Positions 8,754-17,688 of a stretch of DNA of 64,000 nt are shown here, piece by piece. The DNA comes from Actinomycetota bacterium (GTDB lineage Bacteria; Actinomycetota; Thermoleophilia; Miltoncostaeales; Miltoncostaeaceae). The translations under genes and the position numbers were made by a program. The number at the start of each line of letters is the position of its first letter. Position 1 is the stretch's first letter. Where the stretch lies: the NCBI GenBank assembly GCA_020636905.1, contig JACJWX010000001.1, forward strand, positions 62,001 through 126,000, in the 5' to 3' direction. The notes under the pieces are model-generated. The model did no database searches. It worked only from the letters and a program-made list of their open reading frames with translations, and was not told the origin of the DNA.

Positions 8754-8781
8754 CGAGGGGGCGCCCACCGGCGCCCCCTCG
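8754..8781 (+). terminator. Terminator of gltA
   Basis: A perfect 12-bp stem (CGAGGGGGCGCC, 8754-8765, with 8770-8781) closes a CACC tetraloop 23 bp after the gltA stop. Only a weak T-run follows. The convergent MarR gene ends at 8859, so it may work in both directions. Confidence 0.8.
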
Positions 8782-8858
8782 TCGTTGCGGGGCCGGGCAG
8801 GGCGCGATTTGCGATCCCCATCCGGCGGGACGGAGCACCGAGACTCACTGCCGTCGCG

Positions 8859-9365
8859 TCAGGTGCTGAGCGCCTCGGCGTCCGACGGCTTCATCGCGCA
8901 GTTCGTGGGACCGGTCCTGGCGGCCACCACGAGCGCCTCGGAGATGTCACGCAGTTCGTCCTCGTCGAGGTGCTGCCAGAGCCGTTCGAGCAATTCGACC
9001 CGGTCTGGAAGGGCGCGGGCGGCGATCTCCGCGCCCGCCTCGGTGAGCTGGGCGTGGACCATCCGGCGATCGTCAGGATGCGGCTGGCGCTTCACGAGGC
9101 CCTGACGTTCCAGGCCGTCGATCAGCTTGGTGACGTTCGGTCGCGTGACGCCCATCCGATCGCCCAGCGTGAACAGGCAGGCGCGCCGGCCGGAGCAGCA
9201 GGACAGGATCTCCAGCACCTCGAGCTTGGCGTCGGTGATGCCGTATTCGGCGGCGTGGCGATCGAGGCTCCGCTCGACCGTGGTGGCGATGGTGAGGATG
9301 GCCTCGGCGGCGATTCTGGCCAGGCTCGCCCGCCGATCCGCCGCGGTGGCGACGCCGTCAGGCAT
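8859..9365 (-). CDS. MarR-family transcriptional regulator
   Basis: The 168-residue protein has the winged-helix core of MarR. The recognition region is LTLGDRMGVTRPNVTKLIDG (around residues 66-85), followed by the wing LVKRQPHPDDRRMVHAQLTEAG, where DDRR is the usual wing tip. MarR dimers bind short palindromes and usually respond to phenolic or oxidant ligands. A CC pair (ILSCCSGRRAC) near residue 55 could make it redox- or metal-responsive; that is speculation. The start at 9365 overlaps the end of the preceding small ORF by 8 bp, so the two are probably coupled. Confidence 0.88.
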   Translation of the reverse strand: MPDGVATAADRRASLARIAAEAILTIATTVERSLDRHAAEYGITDAKLEVLEILSCCSGRRACLFTLGDRMGVTRPNVTKLIDGLERQGLVKRQPHPDDRRMVHAQLTEAGAEIAARALPDRVELLERLWQHLDEDELRDISEALVVAARTGPTNCAMKPSDAEALST

Positions 9366-9630
9366 TTCCCCGCCCCCTGGCGGCCTGCGCCTGCTGCACG
9401 GCGTCCCGGCCGTGGTCGTCCGGGAGTCCCATCCTGCGGTTGATTGCGGTCAACGGATCAATCCCCCCGGCCTTCGGTCCCGCGACGGGCCCGGATGGGG
9501 GCGCCGTGCGCGAGCGTTCCACCTGACGTGCCCAGGACTCGTTCAGCACCGGCCATCGCTGAAGCATCGCTGAATGGCGCGACTCCCTGGTCGCACCCAT
9601 GGACTGCCTGAACGGTCCCGCGGTCCCCAT
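9358..9630 (-). CDS. Small hypothetical protein coupled to the MarR gene
   Basis: The 90-residue ORF starts MGTAGPFRQSMGATRESRH at an ATG with AGGGGA about 8 nt upstream. It overlaps the MarR start by 8 bp. Its C-terminal part (RWPVLNESWARQVERS, then DPLTAINRRMGLPDDH) looks helical and protein-like. I do not recognise it. A shorter start at 9567 is also possible. Arg-rich shadow frames are frequent in this DNA, so the call is tentative; the ribosome-binding site and coupling are the main support. Confidence 0.4.
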   Translation of the reverse strand: MGTAGPFRQSMGATRESRHSAMLQRWPVLNESWARQVERSRTAPPSGPVAGPKAGGIDPLTAINRRMGLPDDHGRDAVQQAQAARGRGNA

Positions 9631-9734
9631 CGCACGTCCCCTGGTCCTCCGCATGATCCTAGAGCAGTCGGGCAGGCGCCGCCGCATGCGGGGGAATCGG
9701 TACATTCCCCCCAACGTTTGCCGAGGGGAGCGCG

Positions 9735-10100
9735 ATGAGCGAAATCGCAGAGCGGTGGAACCAGTTGATCGATCAACTCGAACCCACCATGACGGCCGAA
9801 TGGGTCAAGAGCGCACGGGACCACGGCGAGCAACCGTGGATCCGTCTCGTCCTGCTGGTGGACGCGCACGACCTGCTGTGCCGCCTGGGCCCCACCGAGA
9901 AGATCGCGATGACGATGGCCGACCTGGCCCAGGGCAACGACGAGCGTCAGCGCGAGGGCTGGGAGGTCATCGCCGAGCACGCGCGCACCGAACGCGTGAA
10001 GGTCATCACGGCGATCGTCGACGAGGGTCCGGGGTTGCTCCCCCAGGACCTCCACGAGTACTTCGAGCGGTCGATCGAGCCGTCCCAGCATTTCCGTTGA
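9735..10100 (+). CDS. Hypothetical soluble protein
   Basis: The 121-residue, mostly helical, acidic protein begins MSEIAERWNQLIDQLEPTMT behind a good GAGGGGAG ribosome-binding site. There is no signal peptide, membrane helix or metal motif. It precedes the PaaI-type thioesterase gene by 15 bp on the same strand, so the two probably share a transcript. I do not recognise the family. Confidence 0.75.
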   Translation: MSEIAERWNQLIDQLEPTMTAEWVKSARDHGEQPWIRLVLLVDAHDLLCRLGPTEKIAMTMADLAQGNDERQREGWEVIAEHARTERVKVITAIVDEGPGLLPQDLHEYFERSIEPSQHFR

Positions 10101-10115
10101 GCGGGTCCGCCGTCC

Positions 10116-10520
10116 ATGAGTGACCGGCTCGACCGCCTCCGCGAGCAGGCACGGACGCAGCTCCCGGGACTGCTCGGAATCGACGTCGTCGACGTCGCGG
10201 GACCCATCGTGCATGCCGAGATGCGCGTGCATGAGGGGGTGATGGCGCCGAACGGGTTCCTCCACGGCGCGAGCGTCGTGGGCCTGGCGGACACGGCCTG
10301 CGGATTCGGCTGCCTCATGGGGTTGCCCGAGGACAGCCGCGGCTTCACGACGATCGAGCTGAAGACCAACTTCGTGGGCACGGCGACCGCGGGGCTCATC
10401 CGGTGCGATGCCGAACGCACGCACGGCGGGCGCACGACCGAGGTCTGGGATGCCACCGTGACCGGACCCGACGGCCGCCGGATCGCGCTGTTCCGCTGCA
10501 CCCAGCTCATCCTGGGTTGA
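10116..10520 (+). CDS. PaaI-family hotdog-fold thioesterase
   Basis: The 134-residue protein has the hotdog core of PaaI/YdiI-type acyl-CoA thioesterases. APNGFLHGASVVGLADTACG (around residues 44-63) provides the NGxxHG motif and the catalytic acidic residue on the long helix. FTTIELKTNFVGTATAG and RTTEVWDATVTGPDGRRIALF form the following strands. Such enzymes hydrolyse aromatic or medium-chain acyl-CoA. No aromatic-degradation genes are nearby. It is probably cotranscribed with the preceding hypothetical gene. Confidence 0.88.
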   Translation: MSDRLDRLREQARTQLPGLLGIDVVDVAGPIVHAEMRVHEGVMAPNGFLHGASVVGLADTACGFGCLMGLPEDSRGFTTIELKTNFVGTATAGLIRCDAERTHGGRTTEVWDATVTGPDGRRIALFRCTQLILG

Positions 10521-10539
10521 GCGACCGACGCCCGAGAGG

Positions 10540-10911
10540 TCAGGGGCGGCGCGACACGCGCATCATCACGTGACCGCGGAGGCGATCCAGGAGTCGTGCG
10601 CCGAGCGTCGTCACCACGAGTGGGGCGACCACCAGGATGCCGATGCCGATCACCGCGCCGATGAGCGCACCGACCCGCACCGCGCCGGAGTCCCATCCCA
10701 GGCCGGTCACGAGCACTCCGCTTCCGGCGAGTAGCAGACTCCAGATCAGGAGCGGACGCCGGAACTGGCGCAGCGCCATGTCCAGGTCGATCCCCCTCGT
10801 GCCCACACGCGCCGTCCGCCGTCCCAGGGCCACACCGAGACGCCAAATGGCGCCCACCGTCCCGGCCGCGCCCAGCAGACCGACGATCAGGATCGCGACA
10901 AGGATGTCCAT
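10540..10911 (-). CDS. Small integral membrane protein
   Basis: The 123-residue protein has three clear hydrophobic segments: residues about 3-27 (ILVAILIVGLLGAAGTVGAI), 54-73 (LLIWSLLLAGSGVLVTGLGW) and 78-103. A basic loop separates the first two and a basic C-terminus (RLLDRLRGHVMMRVSRRP) follows the last. No family is recognised. It follows the EamA transporter gene by 3 bp on the same strand and is probably in its operon. Confidence 0.7.
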   Translation of the reverse strand: MDILVAILIVGLLGAAGTVGAIWRLGVALGRRTARVGTRGIDLDMALRQFRRPLLIWSLLLAGSGVLVTGLGWDSGAVRVGALIGAVIGIGILVVAPLVVTTLGARLLDRLRGHVMMRVSRRP

Positions 10912-10914
10912 CGC

Positions 10915-11814
10915 TCAACTCCTTCGGGTCGGGTAACGCTTCGGTGGTTGCGGGCGTGAGGCCCGCATCCCGAGGGTGATGCCCGCCGCCACGATGAGTG
11001 TTCCGATCACACGCAGTGGCGTCAACGCAACCGTACCCGTCGCCGCCCCGATGGCCATGGCGGCAACCGGCATCAGCCCGTTGAAGAACCCGGCCAGCCC
11101 GGCACCGAGCAGGTGCACGGCGGTGAACCAGGACAGGATGGCGATCAGCGTGACCCCGAGCACCAGCCACGCCAGCGCGAGGAACTCGCCCGTCGTGGGC
11201 ATGCGGTAGGCACCCGGACCGTCGACGAGCAGCGCCCACCCGCCCAGCATGGGCACCGAGAGGGCGCAGGCCCACACGGTGACCCCGTACGCGCCGATCG
11301 TCGTCAGGAGCGGCACGGCCAGGAGCGTGAACGCGGCTTCGCAGCAGAGTGCCGCGACCGCGAGCAGGATGGCCTTCGTGCTGGTGGCGCCGCCGGTCCA
11401 CTGGACCAGCGCGGCGCCCATCGCGACCACCACCGCGGTGGCGATGACGAACGGGCGGGGTCGCTGCCGAACCTGCAGCGGCGCGAGGATCGCGAGCAGG
11501 ACGGGTACGCACCCGACGATCACGCCCACCGCGGCGGGGTCCGAATCGTCGACGGCGATGATGATGAGTGCGTTGAAGACCGCCAGACCGAGCAGGCTGA
11601 TCGCGGCGAGGCGGAGCCACTCGGTCCCCCTCGGTATGCGGGCCCGGCCGCGAGCGATGACCGCAAGGGCGAGCGCTGCGACGCCGTAGCGGGCTCCCTG
11701 GCCACCGGCGATCGGATAGTCGGCGAGCGCCGCGACCGCCACGAACGACGAGCCCGCGGCGATCTGCGCGGTGGCGGCCAGAGCCGCGCCGCGCGCGAGC
11801 GGGCTTCCCGACAC
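10915..11814 (-). CDS. EamA/DMT-family metabolite transporter
   Basis: The protein has about ten hydrophobic helices in two EamA repeats. The first runs from LARGAALAATAQIAAGSSFV. The second includes YGVTVWACALSVPMLGGWAL and ends LRVIGTLIVAAGITLG. DMT permeases export amino acids or other metabolites; the substrate is unknown. The open frame extends to 11868, but that start lies inside the terminator hairpin of malate synthase, so the GTG at 11814 (299 residues) is preferred. A small membrane protein gene follows by 3 bp. Confidence 0.8.
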   Translation of the reverse strand: MSGSPLARGAALAATAQIAAGSSFVAVAALADYPIAGGQGARYGVAALALAVIARGRARIPRGTEWLRLAAISLLGLAVFNALIIIAVDDSDPAAVGVIVGCVPVLLAILAPLQVRQRPRPFVIATAVVVAMGAALVQWTGGATSTKAILLAVAALCCEAAFTLLAVPLLTTIGAYGVTVWACALSVPMLGGWALLVDGPGAYRMPTTGEFLALAWLVLGVTLIAILSWFTAVHLLGAGLAGFFNGLMPVAAMAIGAATGTVALTPLRVIGTLIVAAGITLGMRASRPQPPKRYPTRRS

Positions 11815-11830
11815 CTCGGAACCCCGCGGG

Positions 11831-11863
11831 GCGGAGCCGCGGTGAGAACCACCGCGGCTCCGC
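11831..11863 (-). terminator. Terminator after malate synthase
   Basis: A perfect stem of 13-14 bp (GCGGAGCCGCGGTG with its complement) and a 5-nt loop lies 10 bp beyond the aceB stop codon on the minus strand. It separates aceB from the EamA gene. Confidence 0.75.
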
Positions 11864-11872
11864 AGCACGGTG

Positions 11873-13468
11873 CTAGCTGATCAGCTCGTACGCGGGGAGC
11901 GTGAGAAAGTCGGTGAACTCCTCGGGCTCGATCAGTCCCACGAACAACTCCGACGCGCGCTGGTAGTCACCGGTCGGGTCGCCGTTGCGCACCTCGCGGA
12001 TCTTCACCATCTCCTCGTCGACGATCCCGCGCACCAGATCCATGTCGATGGTCCGGCCGTCGTCGAGCACGCCGTTCGGGCTGTGGACCCACTGCCACAC
12101 CTGGCTGCGCGAGATCTCGGCGGTGGCGGCGTCCTCCATGAGGTTGAACAGCGGCACACAGCCGGTTCCGCCGAGCCAGGAGCCCAGGTACTGGATCCCC
12201 ACGTTGATGTTCTGGCGCAGGCCGGCTTCGGTGATGGGGCCGGCGGGGCCGAAGTCGAGCAGGTCGGCGGCCGCGATGTTGACGTCCTCGCGCTTCCGGT
12301 CGATCTGGTTCGGGCCCTTCATGACCGCGTTGAACGCATCCATGGCGATCGGCACCAGGCCGGGGTGCGCCACCCACGTCCCGTCATGGCCGTCGTTGGC
12401 CTCGCGCTCCTTGTCGGCCCGCACCTTGTCGAGCGCCTCGGTGTTGGCGGCCTCGTCGCCCTTGATCGGGATCTGTGCGGCCATCCCGCCCATGGCGTGC
12501 GCGTTGCGGCGGTGGCAGGTCTGGATCGCGAGCAGTGAGTACGAGCGCATGAAGTGTGTGGTCATCGTGACCAGGGCACGATCGGCGAGCACGAAGTCGG
12601 GGTCGGGACCGAACTTCTTGATGCAGCTGAAGATGTAGTCCCAGCGGCCGCAGTTGAGCCCCGAGCTGTGATGGCGGAGCTCGTAGAGGATCTCGTCCAT
12701 CTCGAACGCGGCGAGGATCGTCTCGATCAGCACCGTGCCCTTGATGGTCCCCTGCTCCATCCCCAGGTCGTCCTGCGCCATGACGAAGACGTCGTTCCAG
12801 AGGCGGGCCTCCAGATGGCTCTCCATCTTCGGGAGGTAGAAGTACGGGGCGGTGCCCTGTCGCTTCGCCTCGGCGTGGTTGTGGAACAGGTACAGGCCGA
12901 AATCGAAGATCGATGCCGATGCCGGCTCGCCGTCGATGAGGACGTGCTTCTCCTCCATGTGCCAGCCGCGGGGCCGCACGATCAGCGTCGCGATCTCGTC
13001 CTTGAGCGCGTAGCGCTTTCCATCGGCCTGCGAGAACTCGATCGTCCGGGCGACCGCGTCACGCATGTTGACCTGGCCGTTGATCGTGTTCTCCCACGTG
13101 GGGGTGTTCGAGTCCTCGAAGTCGGCCATGAACGTCTTGGCGCCCGAGTTGAGCGCGTTGATCACCATCTTCCGATCGACCGGCCCCGTGATCTCGACGC
13201 GGCGGTCCTGCATGTCGGCGGGTACCGGGTCGACGGTCCAGTCACCTTCGCGGATGCTGGCGGTCTCGGGCAGGAAGTCGGGCTTCTCGCCGGCCGCGAG
13301 CCGCTTCGCGCGCTCGACGCGCACGGCCAGCAGCTCTTTGCGGCGCGCGTTGTGCGCGCGGTGCAGCTTGGCGACGAAGGCGAGAGCCTCGGGGGTGAGA
13401 ATCTCCTGCGTGGCGGGAATCGCCTCGCCGATGACCTCGACGCCCTCCGGGGCGGGAATGGTGCTCAT
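11873..13468 (-). CDS. aceB: Malate synthase A
   Basis: This 531-residue protein matches the usual length of malate synthase A, which makes malate from glyoxylate and acetyl-CoA in the glyoxylate shunt. Typical blocks are visible: ADFEDSNTPTWENTINGQVN, LIVRPRGWHMEEKHVLIDGE (catalytic Arg), MEQGTIKGTVLIETILAAFE (metal-binding Glu) and HSPNGVLDDGRTID (catalytic Asp). No isocitrate lyase gene is in the window. The 159 bp upstream hold its own promoter region, and a hairpin terminator follows it. Confidence 0.97.
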   Translation of the reverse strand: MSTIPAPEGVEVIGEAIPATQEILTPEALAFVAKLHRAHNARRKELLAVRVERAKRLAAGEKPDFLPETASIREGDWTVDPVPADMQDRRVEITGPVDRKMVINALNSGAKTFMADFEDSNTPTWENTINGQVNMRDAVARTIEFSQADGKRYALKDEIATLIVRPRGWHMEEKHVLIDGEPASASIFDFGLYLFHNHAEAKRQGTAPYFYLPKMESHLEARLWNDVFVMAQDDLGMEQGTIKGTVLIETILAAFEMDEILYELRHHSSGLNCGRWDYIFSCIKKFGPDPDFVLADRALVTMTTHFMRSYSLLAIQTCHRRNAHAMGGMAAQIPIKGDEAANTEALDKVRADKEREANDGHDGTWVAHPGLVPIAMDAFNAVMKGPNQIDRKREDVNIAAADLLDFGPAGPITEAGLRQNINVGIQYLGSWLGGTGCVPLFNLMEDAATAEISRSQVWQWVHSPNGVLDDGRTIDMDLVRGIVDEEMVKIREVRNGDPTGDYQRASELFVGLIEPEEFTDFLTLPAYELIS

Positions 13469-13627
13469 GGTCGCGTGTATCCCCTCGGTTGTGCGAACGG
13501 TTCGGGCGGCTGCGTCGAGCGTCCCGCCGACCGGGAGGCCACGCAGCCTGCCAGCACTCGTCCATTGCGAGCGCTGAAGGAGCCTAGTCGATCCGGGCGT
13601 TCCACGCGGAGCGTGGGCCGGGACCGT

Positions 13628-15055
13628 CTACACCCTGCCGGGGACCTGGGCGACGAGGACCGAGGCCACCAGCACCGCGGCCATCGCCAGACCGAGTTCC
13701 GCGGCGGCGGTGCGCCGCAGTCTGGTGAGCGTCGCGCGCGGCGGGGCGGGCCGGAGGACCAGGGCGTTGGTCATCCGCCGGTTGTACATCGCGATCAACA
13801 TGATCGCCGCGAGCAGGCCCAGCTTGATGAGCAGCGTGACCCCGTAGGCCATGCTCCAGAGCTGGGCCGGATCGGACATCTGCCCGACGGTTCGAATCGT
13901 CCCCGTGACCAGGATCACCCCAACCGACACCAGCGCCACGGTGGAGAAGGCGACGAGCACCGCGGTGGCGATGTCCGGCCCGGATCGCTCGGCCACCCGC
14001 GGGAGGGCGACCAGCACGACACCCAGGACCGCGAGCCCGGCGATCCACACGGCGGCGGCGCTCACGTGCAGCAGGTCCGCGAACACCTGCAGACGCGGAA
14101 TGGGCGCCTGTGAGGCGTGGCCCTGCGACGACACGCCGTAGAGGACCGTGGCGAGGAGCGCCGCCATCGCCAGGGCGGGCCATTTCGCGCCGGCCACGGT
14201 GGCCGGCCGCGGCTGGTTGTTCGACCCGAACTCGGCGATGAACTGCCAGGCACCCACCGCGAAGAGGGCGAAGAGCAGGCCCCCGCGCAGCTGGAGGAGC
14301 GAACCGAACCGGGTCGTCGCGAGCACATCGCTGATCCCGGTGGTGTTCCCCAGGGTGTCCAGCACGCGGGTGCCGAGGGCGCTCGCCGAATAGGTCACGA
14401 GCAGATACGCCTCGGCGAGCATCGAACCGACCGCCAGCACGCCGAAGGCGACCCAGAAGGTGTCGCGACCCCACTCGAGCGCCGCTTCGCGTTCGGCCTT
14501 CGGGATCCTGGCGAGCCGCGGCGAGCGCCACGCCATCCTCCACGCCAGCCAGCGGAACCCGAGCAACCCGAAGAGCCCTCCCAGGCCCACGAGTTCGAAG
14601 AAGCGCGCCGCCACCGACCAGGGGCTGGTCTCGCTCGGGCCCTCGTCGACCCCCTGGCCCAGGAACGGCGGGCCGACCGGCCCGGGGCCGATCGCGAACG
14701 CCCGGGCGCTGCCGATGATGTGGGAGTCCGCGCTGACGATCTTGTAGCGGACGGTGTAGTTCCCGTCCGGAAGGCCCTTCTTCAGCGGGATCCGGATGAC
14801 GGTGCTGTCATCGGGAGACACCGCGCCGCTCGCGGAGACGACCGGTTCCCCCGTCTCGTCGACGACGGTGAAATCCGTGCTCGGGTTGAGGATCTTCACC
14901 GGTTCGGAGAACTGGATCACCACCTCGTCCGGTGCGTTCGAGATCGCCTGGTCCAGCTCCGGGCTGCTGTTGATCACCACGGCGTGGCCGAGGACGCTCG
15001 CCGGGAACACGAGCAGGGCCAGGACGGCCACCAGGGTGGAGAGCGTGCGGCGCAC
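13628..15055 (-). CDS. Fused CopC-CopD copper transport/resistance protein
   Basis: The 475-residue protein has a signal sequence (MRRTLSTLVAVLALLVFPASVLG) followed by His24, which would become the N-terminal copper ligand of a CopC domain (HAVVINSSPELDQ...). The second ligand region VSADSHIIGSARAF lies near residue 105. After about residue 150 come eight or more membrane helices of the CopD type, including LHVSAAAVWIAGLAVLG. Family members (YcnJ, CopCD) handle copper at the membrane. The open frame continues far upstream, but the GTG at 15055 puts the signal peptide at the N-terminus. It is divergent from fabI. Confidence 0.88.
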   Translation of the reverse strand: MRRTLSTLVAVLALLVFPASVLGHAVVINSSPELDQAISNAPDEVVIQFSEPVKILNPSTDFTVVDETGEPVVSASGAVSPDDSTVIRIPLKKGLPDGNYTVRYKIVSADSHIIGSARAFAIGPGPVGPPFLGQGVDEGPSETSPWSVAARFFELVGLGGLFGLLGFRWLAWRMAWRSPRLARIPKAEREAALEWGRDTFWVAFGVLAVGSMLAEAYLLVTYSASALGTRVLDTLGNTTGISDVLATTRFGSLLQLRGGLLFALFAVGAWQFIAEFGSNNQPRPATVAGAKWPALAMAALLATVLYGVSSQGHASQAPIPRLQVFADLLHVSAAAVWIAGLAVLGVVLVALPRVAERSGPDIATAVLVAFSTVALVSVGVILVTGTIRTVGQMSDPAQLWSMAYGVTLLIKLGLLAAIMLIAMYNRRMTNALVLRPAPPRATLTRLRRTAAAELGLAMAAVLVASVLVAQVPGRV

Positions 15056-15152
15056 CGGCCGATCGTGCCGACCGCGTGCGGCCCCCGCAACCCTGGCGGT
15101 CGTCCCCGGTGTTAGCGTCTGCGGCGCACGGACGGCGTGGACGAGGGGGAAC

Positions 15153-15953
15153 ATGAGCACAGCAGCGGATGGGCAGACCGGCCTGGTCGCGGGGAAACGC
15201 GCACTCGTGGTCGGCGTGGCGAACAAGCGCAGCATCGCGTGGTCGATCGCACAGGCCCTCGACGGCGCCGGGGCGAGCGTCGCCCTGACCTTCCAGAACG
15301 AGCGGACCGAGCGCGACGTGCGCAAGCTCGCCGAGACCCTCACGAACGCGACCCCGGTCTTCGAGCTCGACGTCCAGGACGACGACATGGTCCGGCGGTC
15401 CATCGATGCGGCCGCCGCGGCCATGGGCGGCATCGACGTGCTGGTGCACGCGGTGGCCTTCGCGCGGCCCGAGGACCTCACCGGCCGGTTCACCGCGATC
15501 ACCCGCGAAGGCTTCCACCTGGCCATGGACGTGTCGGCGTACTCGCTGCTGGCGCTGGCGAAGGCGGTCGAGCCGCACATGCGCGATGGGGGAGGCGGCT
15601 CCATCATGTCCCTCTCCTACATCGCCGCGGAGCGAGCCGTGCCCGGCTACAACGTGATGGGCATCGCGAAGTCCGCGCTGGAGTCGATCACCCGCTATCT
15701 CGCCCACGATCTCGGCGACGCGGGCATCCGGGTCAACGCCATCTCGGCGGGCCCCATCCGTACCCTCGCCGCGCGGGGCATCCCCGGCTTCTCGGAGATG
15801 GCCGACACGATCGCCGCGCGCACCCCGCTCCGTCGCGAGATCACCGTCGACGAGGTCGGGGCCACCGGGCTCTACCTCGCGTCGGATCTGTCCGCCGCGG
15901 TCACCGGCGAGACGCTGCACGTGGATGCGGGCTACCACGCCATGGGGATGTAG
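15153..15953 (+). CDS. fabI: Enoyl-[acyl-carrier-protein] reductase (NADH), FabI type
   Basis: The 266-residue protein carries out the last step of each type II fatty acid elongation round. The FabI-specific cofactor motif ALVVGVANKRSIAW (around residues 17-30) is present. The catalytic residues fit FabI: Tyr156 in LSYIAAERAVPGY, Tyr166 and Lys173 in YNVMGIAK. The spacing Tyr-x6-Lys is the FabI form of the SDR motif and belongs to the triclosan-binding site of the family. The ATG at 15153 has GAGGGGGA upstream. It stands alone, away from other fab genes, and is divergent from copCD. Confidence 0.95.
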   Translation: MSTAADGQTGLVAGKRALVVGVANKRSIAWSIAQALDGAGASVALTFQNERTERDVRKLAETLTNATPVFELDVQDDDMVRRSIDAAAAAMGGIDVLVHAVAFARPEDLTGRFTAITREGFHLAMDVSAYSLLALAKAVEPHMRDGGGGSIMSLSYIAAERAVPGYNVMGIAKSALESITRYLAHDLGDAGIRVNAISAGPIRTLAARGIPGFSEMADTIAARTPLRREITVDEVGATGLYLASDLSAAVTGETLHVDAGYHAMGM

Positions 15954-16090
15954 CGCCGGTCGCACTGTGCGCGTCGCGGCCGTCCCGCCGCGCGCCCACT
16001 AGCGAAACCGCACGCACGGGGGGTCGCCGTCGACGGGCCCCGCCGGGCGGTCAGTTCTGCACCGCCGGAATTCGAAGTACCGTCGGTCAC

Positions 16091-17623
16091 ATGTTCGCCC
16101 GCCCGGCAGTCATTCTCCTGCTCCTCTGCATGTTCGCGTCGGGTGCGGCCGCGATGACCGGCGTCGATTCCGGGCCCCGAGACGTCCCTCCGGGAGACGC
16201 GCAGCGCCTGGGCCTGCTCTGCCGGGCCGACTCGGCAACGGCGCGGCTCTGGTGGAGCGAGCTGCCCGGTGGCATCGGCACGATCATCGAGGGCGGCGAC
16301 GGCCGATGCGCGACCGTTCCGCCGCTCGTTCAGCAGCTCGCCGCCAGCGCCGAACGGGCCCGCCTGCGGGCTCGGACACTCGGCTTTCCGGCGATGCGGG
16401 GTGACGCCCCGCCGCCCGTCCTGCGCAACCCCACCCTGGTCCGGGCGCTGCTCCGCCAGTCGCCGCCGCTGAGGACCCGCACGCTGCTGGGCCTGACGAG
16501 CCGGACGCGCGGAGCGTTCCTCGCCGGGATGACGGCGGCGGCGCGGCGTCGGGTACTTCGTGGCACCACCCTCCGGGTGCGCCGCCGGTTGCTTCGCGAC
16601 ATGACCGCCGCGCGGCGCGGCCGTCCGTCCGATTTCGTCGGCGGCGATCGGCGGGTGGACATCGTCGTCGATCCGTCCGGCGCGACCGGGCGCGTGAACG
16701 ACTCCCGGCCCGCGGCGGCGCTGTGCAGTCTCGGGCGGACGGGTGGCCGCAAGCCGAGGCGGGCGTTCGCGCATTCGTACGTGGTCGTGCTCGTCCGGGG
16801 CGGCACCGCACCCACCGCTGCGCTGGCGCACGAGCTGTTCCACGTCGTCCAGTGCAACATGGCGGTCAACGCCTCCGGCCCGGCGCTCCTACTCGAGGGG
16901 ACCGCCGAATGGTTCGCTGCCGCGGCCGATCCGGCGGGATTCGTCACCGCGCCGGTGACGGACGTGTCCGGCGGGACGGCGCTGAGCGGAGGGTCGAGCC
17001 GCGTCGCCGCATTCTGCAGCGCCTTCGATCCGGCTGACACCTCGGGCCTCGACGCGTACAACTCCTGGGGTGTGTGGGCGGCGCTCGCCGCGGGGGCGGA
17101 ACCGGCCTCCGGTGTTCGCACCGTGCTGCAGTGGTTCAGCGGCAGGACCAACCGGCGTTCGCCCGACGACCTCATCGGCCTCATCGGCGCGGACCGCTGG
17201 ACCGGCGCGCTGAGCACCGCGACGACCGGCCTCTGCGGCGAACTCCGAGCGCCCTACACCGGGCTGGAGTTCCCCGGCGAGGTCCGGTCCTTCTTCGGAG
17301 CGGGCCGCCCCTCGGTCTCGATGGGGGCGGGCACGACGACCATCGTCCCGGCCTGGGGCACCGCATCCGTGATCGCCAGATGGGGCACCGCGAGCGGTGC
17401 TCGAGTGACCATCAGCGCACCCGGGATCAGTCCCGCCACGCTGGCGGTCGCCACCGTGGCCATGACCCCGTCAGGTCCACTCGCCGTCGTGGAGCGGGGT
17501 GTCGGCGTCGAAGTGGACGTCCCGACCGACACGACGGAGCAGGCCATGCTGGTGGTGATCGCGAGCCCCTCGTCCGCGCCGGTCGCCGTCGACGTGCGGG
17601 TCGCGCCCGCGGCCGTGGGCTGA
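16091..17623 (+). CDS. Secreted putative zinc metallopeptidase (HExxH, gluzincin-like)
   Basis: The 510-residue protein has an N-terminal signal (MFARPAVILLLLCMFASGAAA). An Arg-rich middle (residues about 85-180) leads to AHELFHVVQC at 246-255, giving the HExxH motif His247-Glu248-His251. LLLEGTAEWFA follows, so Glu273 (or Glu269) could be the third zinc ligand, a gluzincin arrangement. The last ~200 residues look like a beta-sandwich. This is inferred from motifs only; the overall family is not recognised. The same frame is open further upstream through fabI, but the ATG at 16091 with its signal peptide is the sensible start. Confidence 0.7.
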   Translation: MFARPAVILLLLCMFASGAAAMTGVDSGPRDVPPGDAQRLGLLCRADSATARLWWSELPGGIGTIIEGGDGRCATVPPLVQQLAASAERARLRARTLGFPAMRGDAPPPVLRNPTLVRALLRQSPPLRTRTLLGLTSRTRGAFLAGMTAAARRRVLRGTTLRVRRRLLRDMTAARRGRPSDFVGGDRRVDIVVDPSGATGRVNDSRPAAALCSLGRTGGRKPRRAFAHSYVVVLVRGGTAPTAALAHELFHVVQCNMAVNASGPALLLEGTAEWFAAAADPAGFVTAPVTDVSGGTALSGGSSRVAAFCSAFDPADTSGLDAYNSWGVWAALAAGAEPASGVRTVLQWFSGRTNRRSPDDLIGLIGADRWTGALSTATTGLCGELRAPYTGLEFPGEVRSFFGAGRPSVSMGAGTTTIVPAWGTASVIARWGTASGARVTISAPGISPATLAVATVAMTPSGPLAVVERGVGVEVDVPTDTTEQAMLVVIASPSSAPVAVDVRVAPAAVG

Positions 17624-17688
17624 TCCGCCCCCCGGCGAGACCGCCGTATCGAACGCGCTGATGCCCGAGCCGTATCCTCCGTGGCCCA

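Noticed and set aside
11815..11868. EamA start at 11868
   Set aside because: That GTG lies within the terminator hairpin of malate synthase. The GTG at 11814 is a more sensible start.
12554..14113. 519-codon plus-strand ORF opposite aceB and copCD
   Set aside because: It is antisense to two clear genes and its Arg/Gly/His-rich sequence is typical of a shadow frame in GC-rich DNA.
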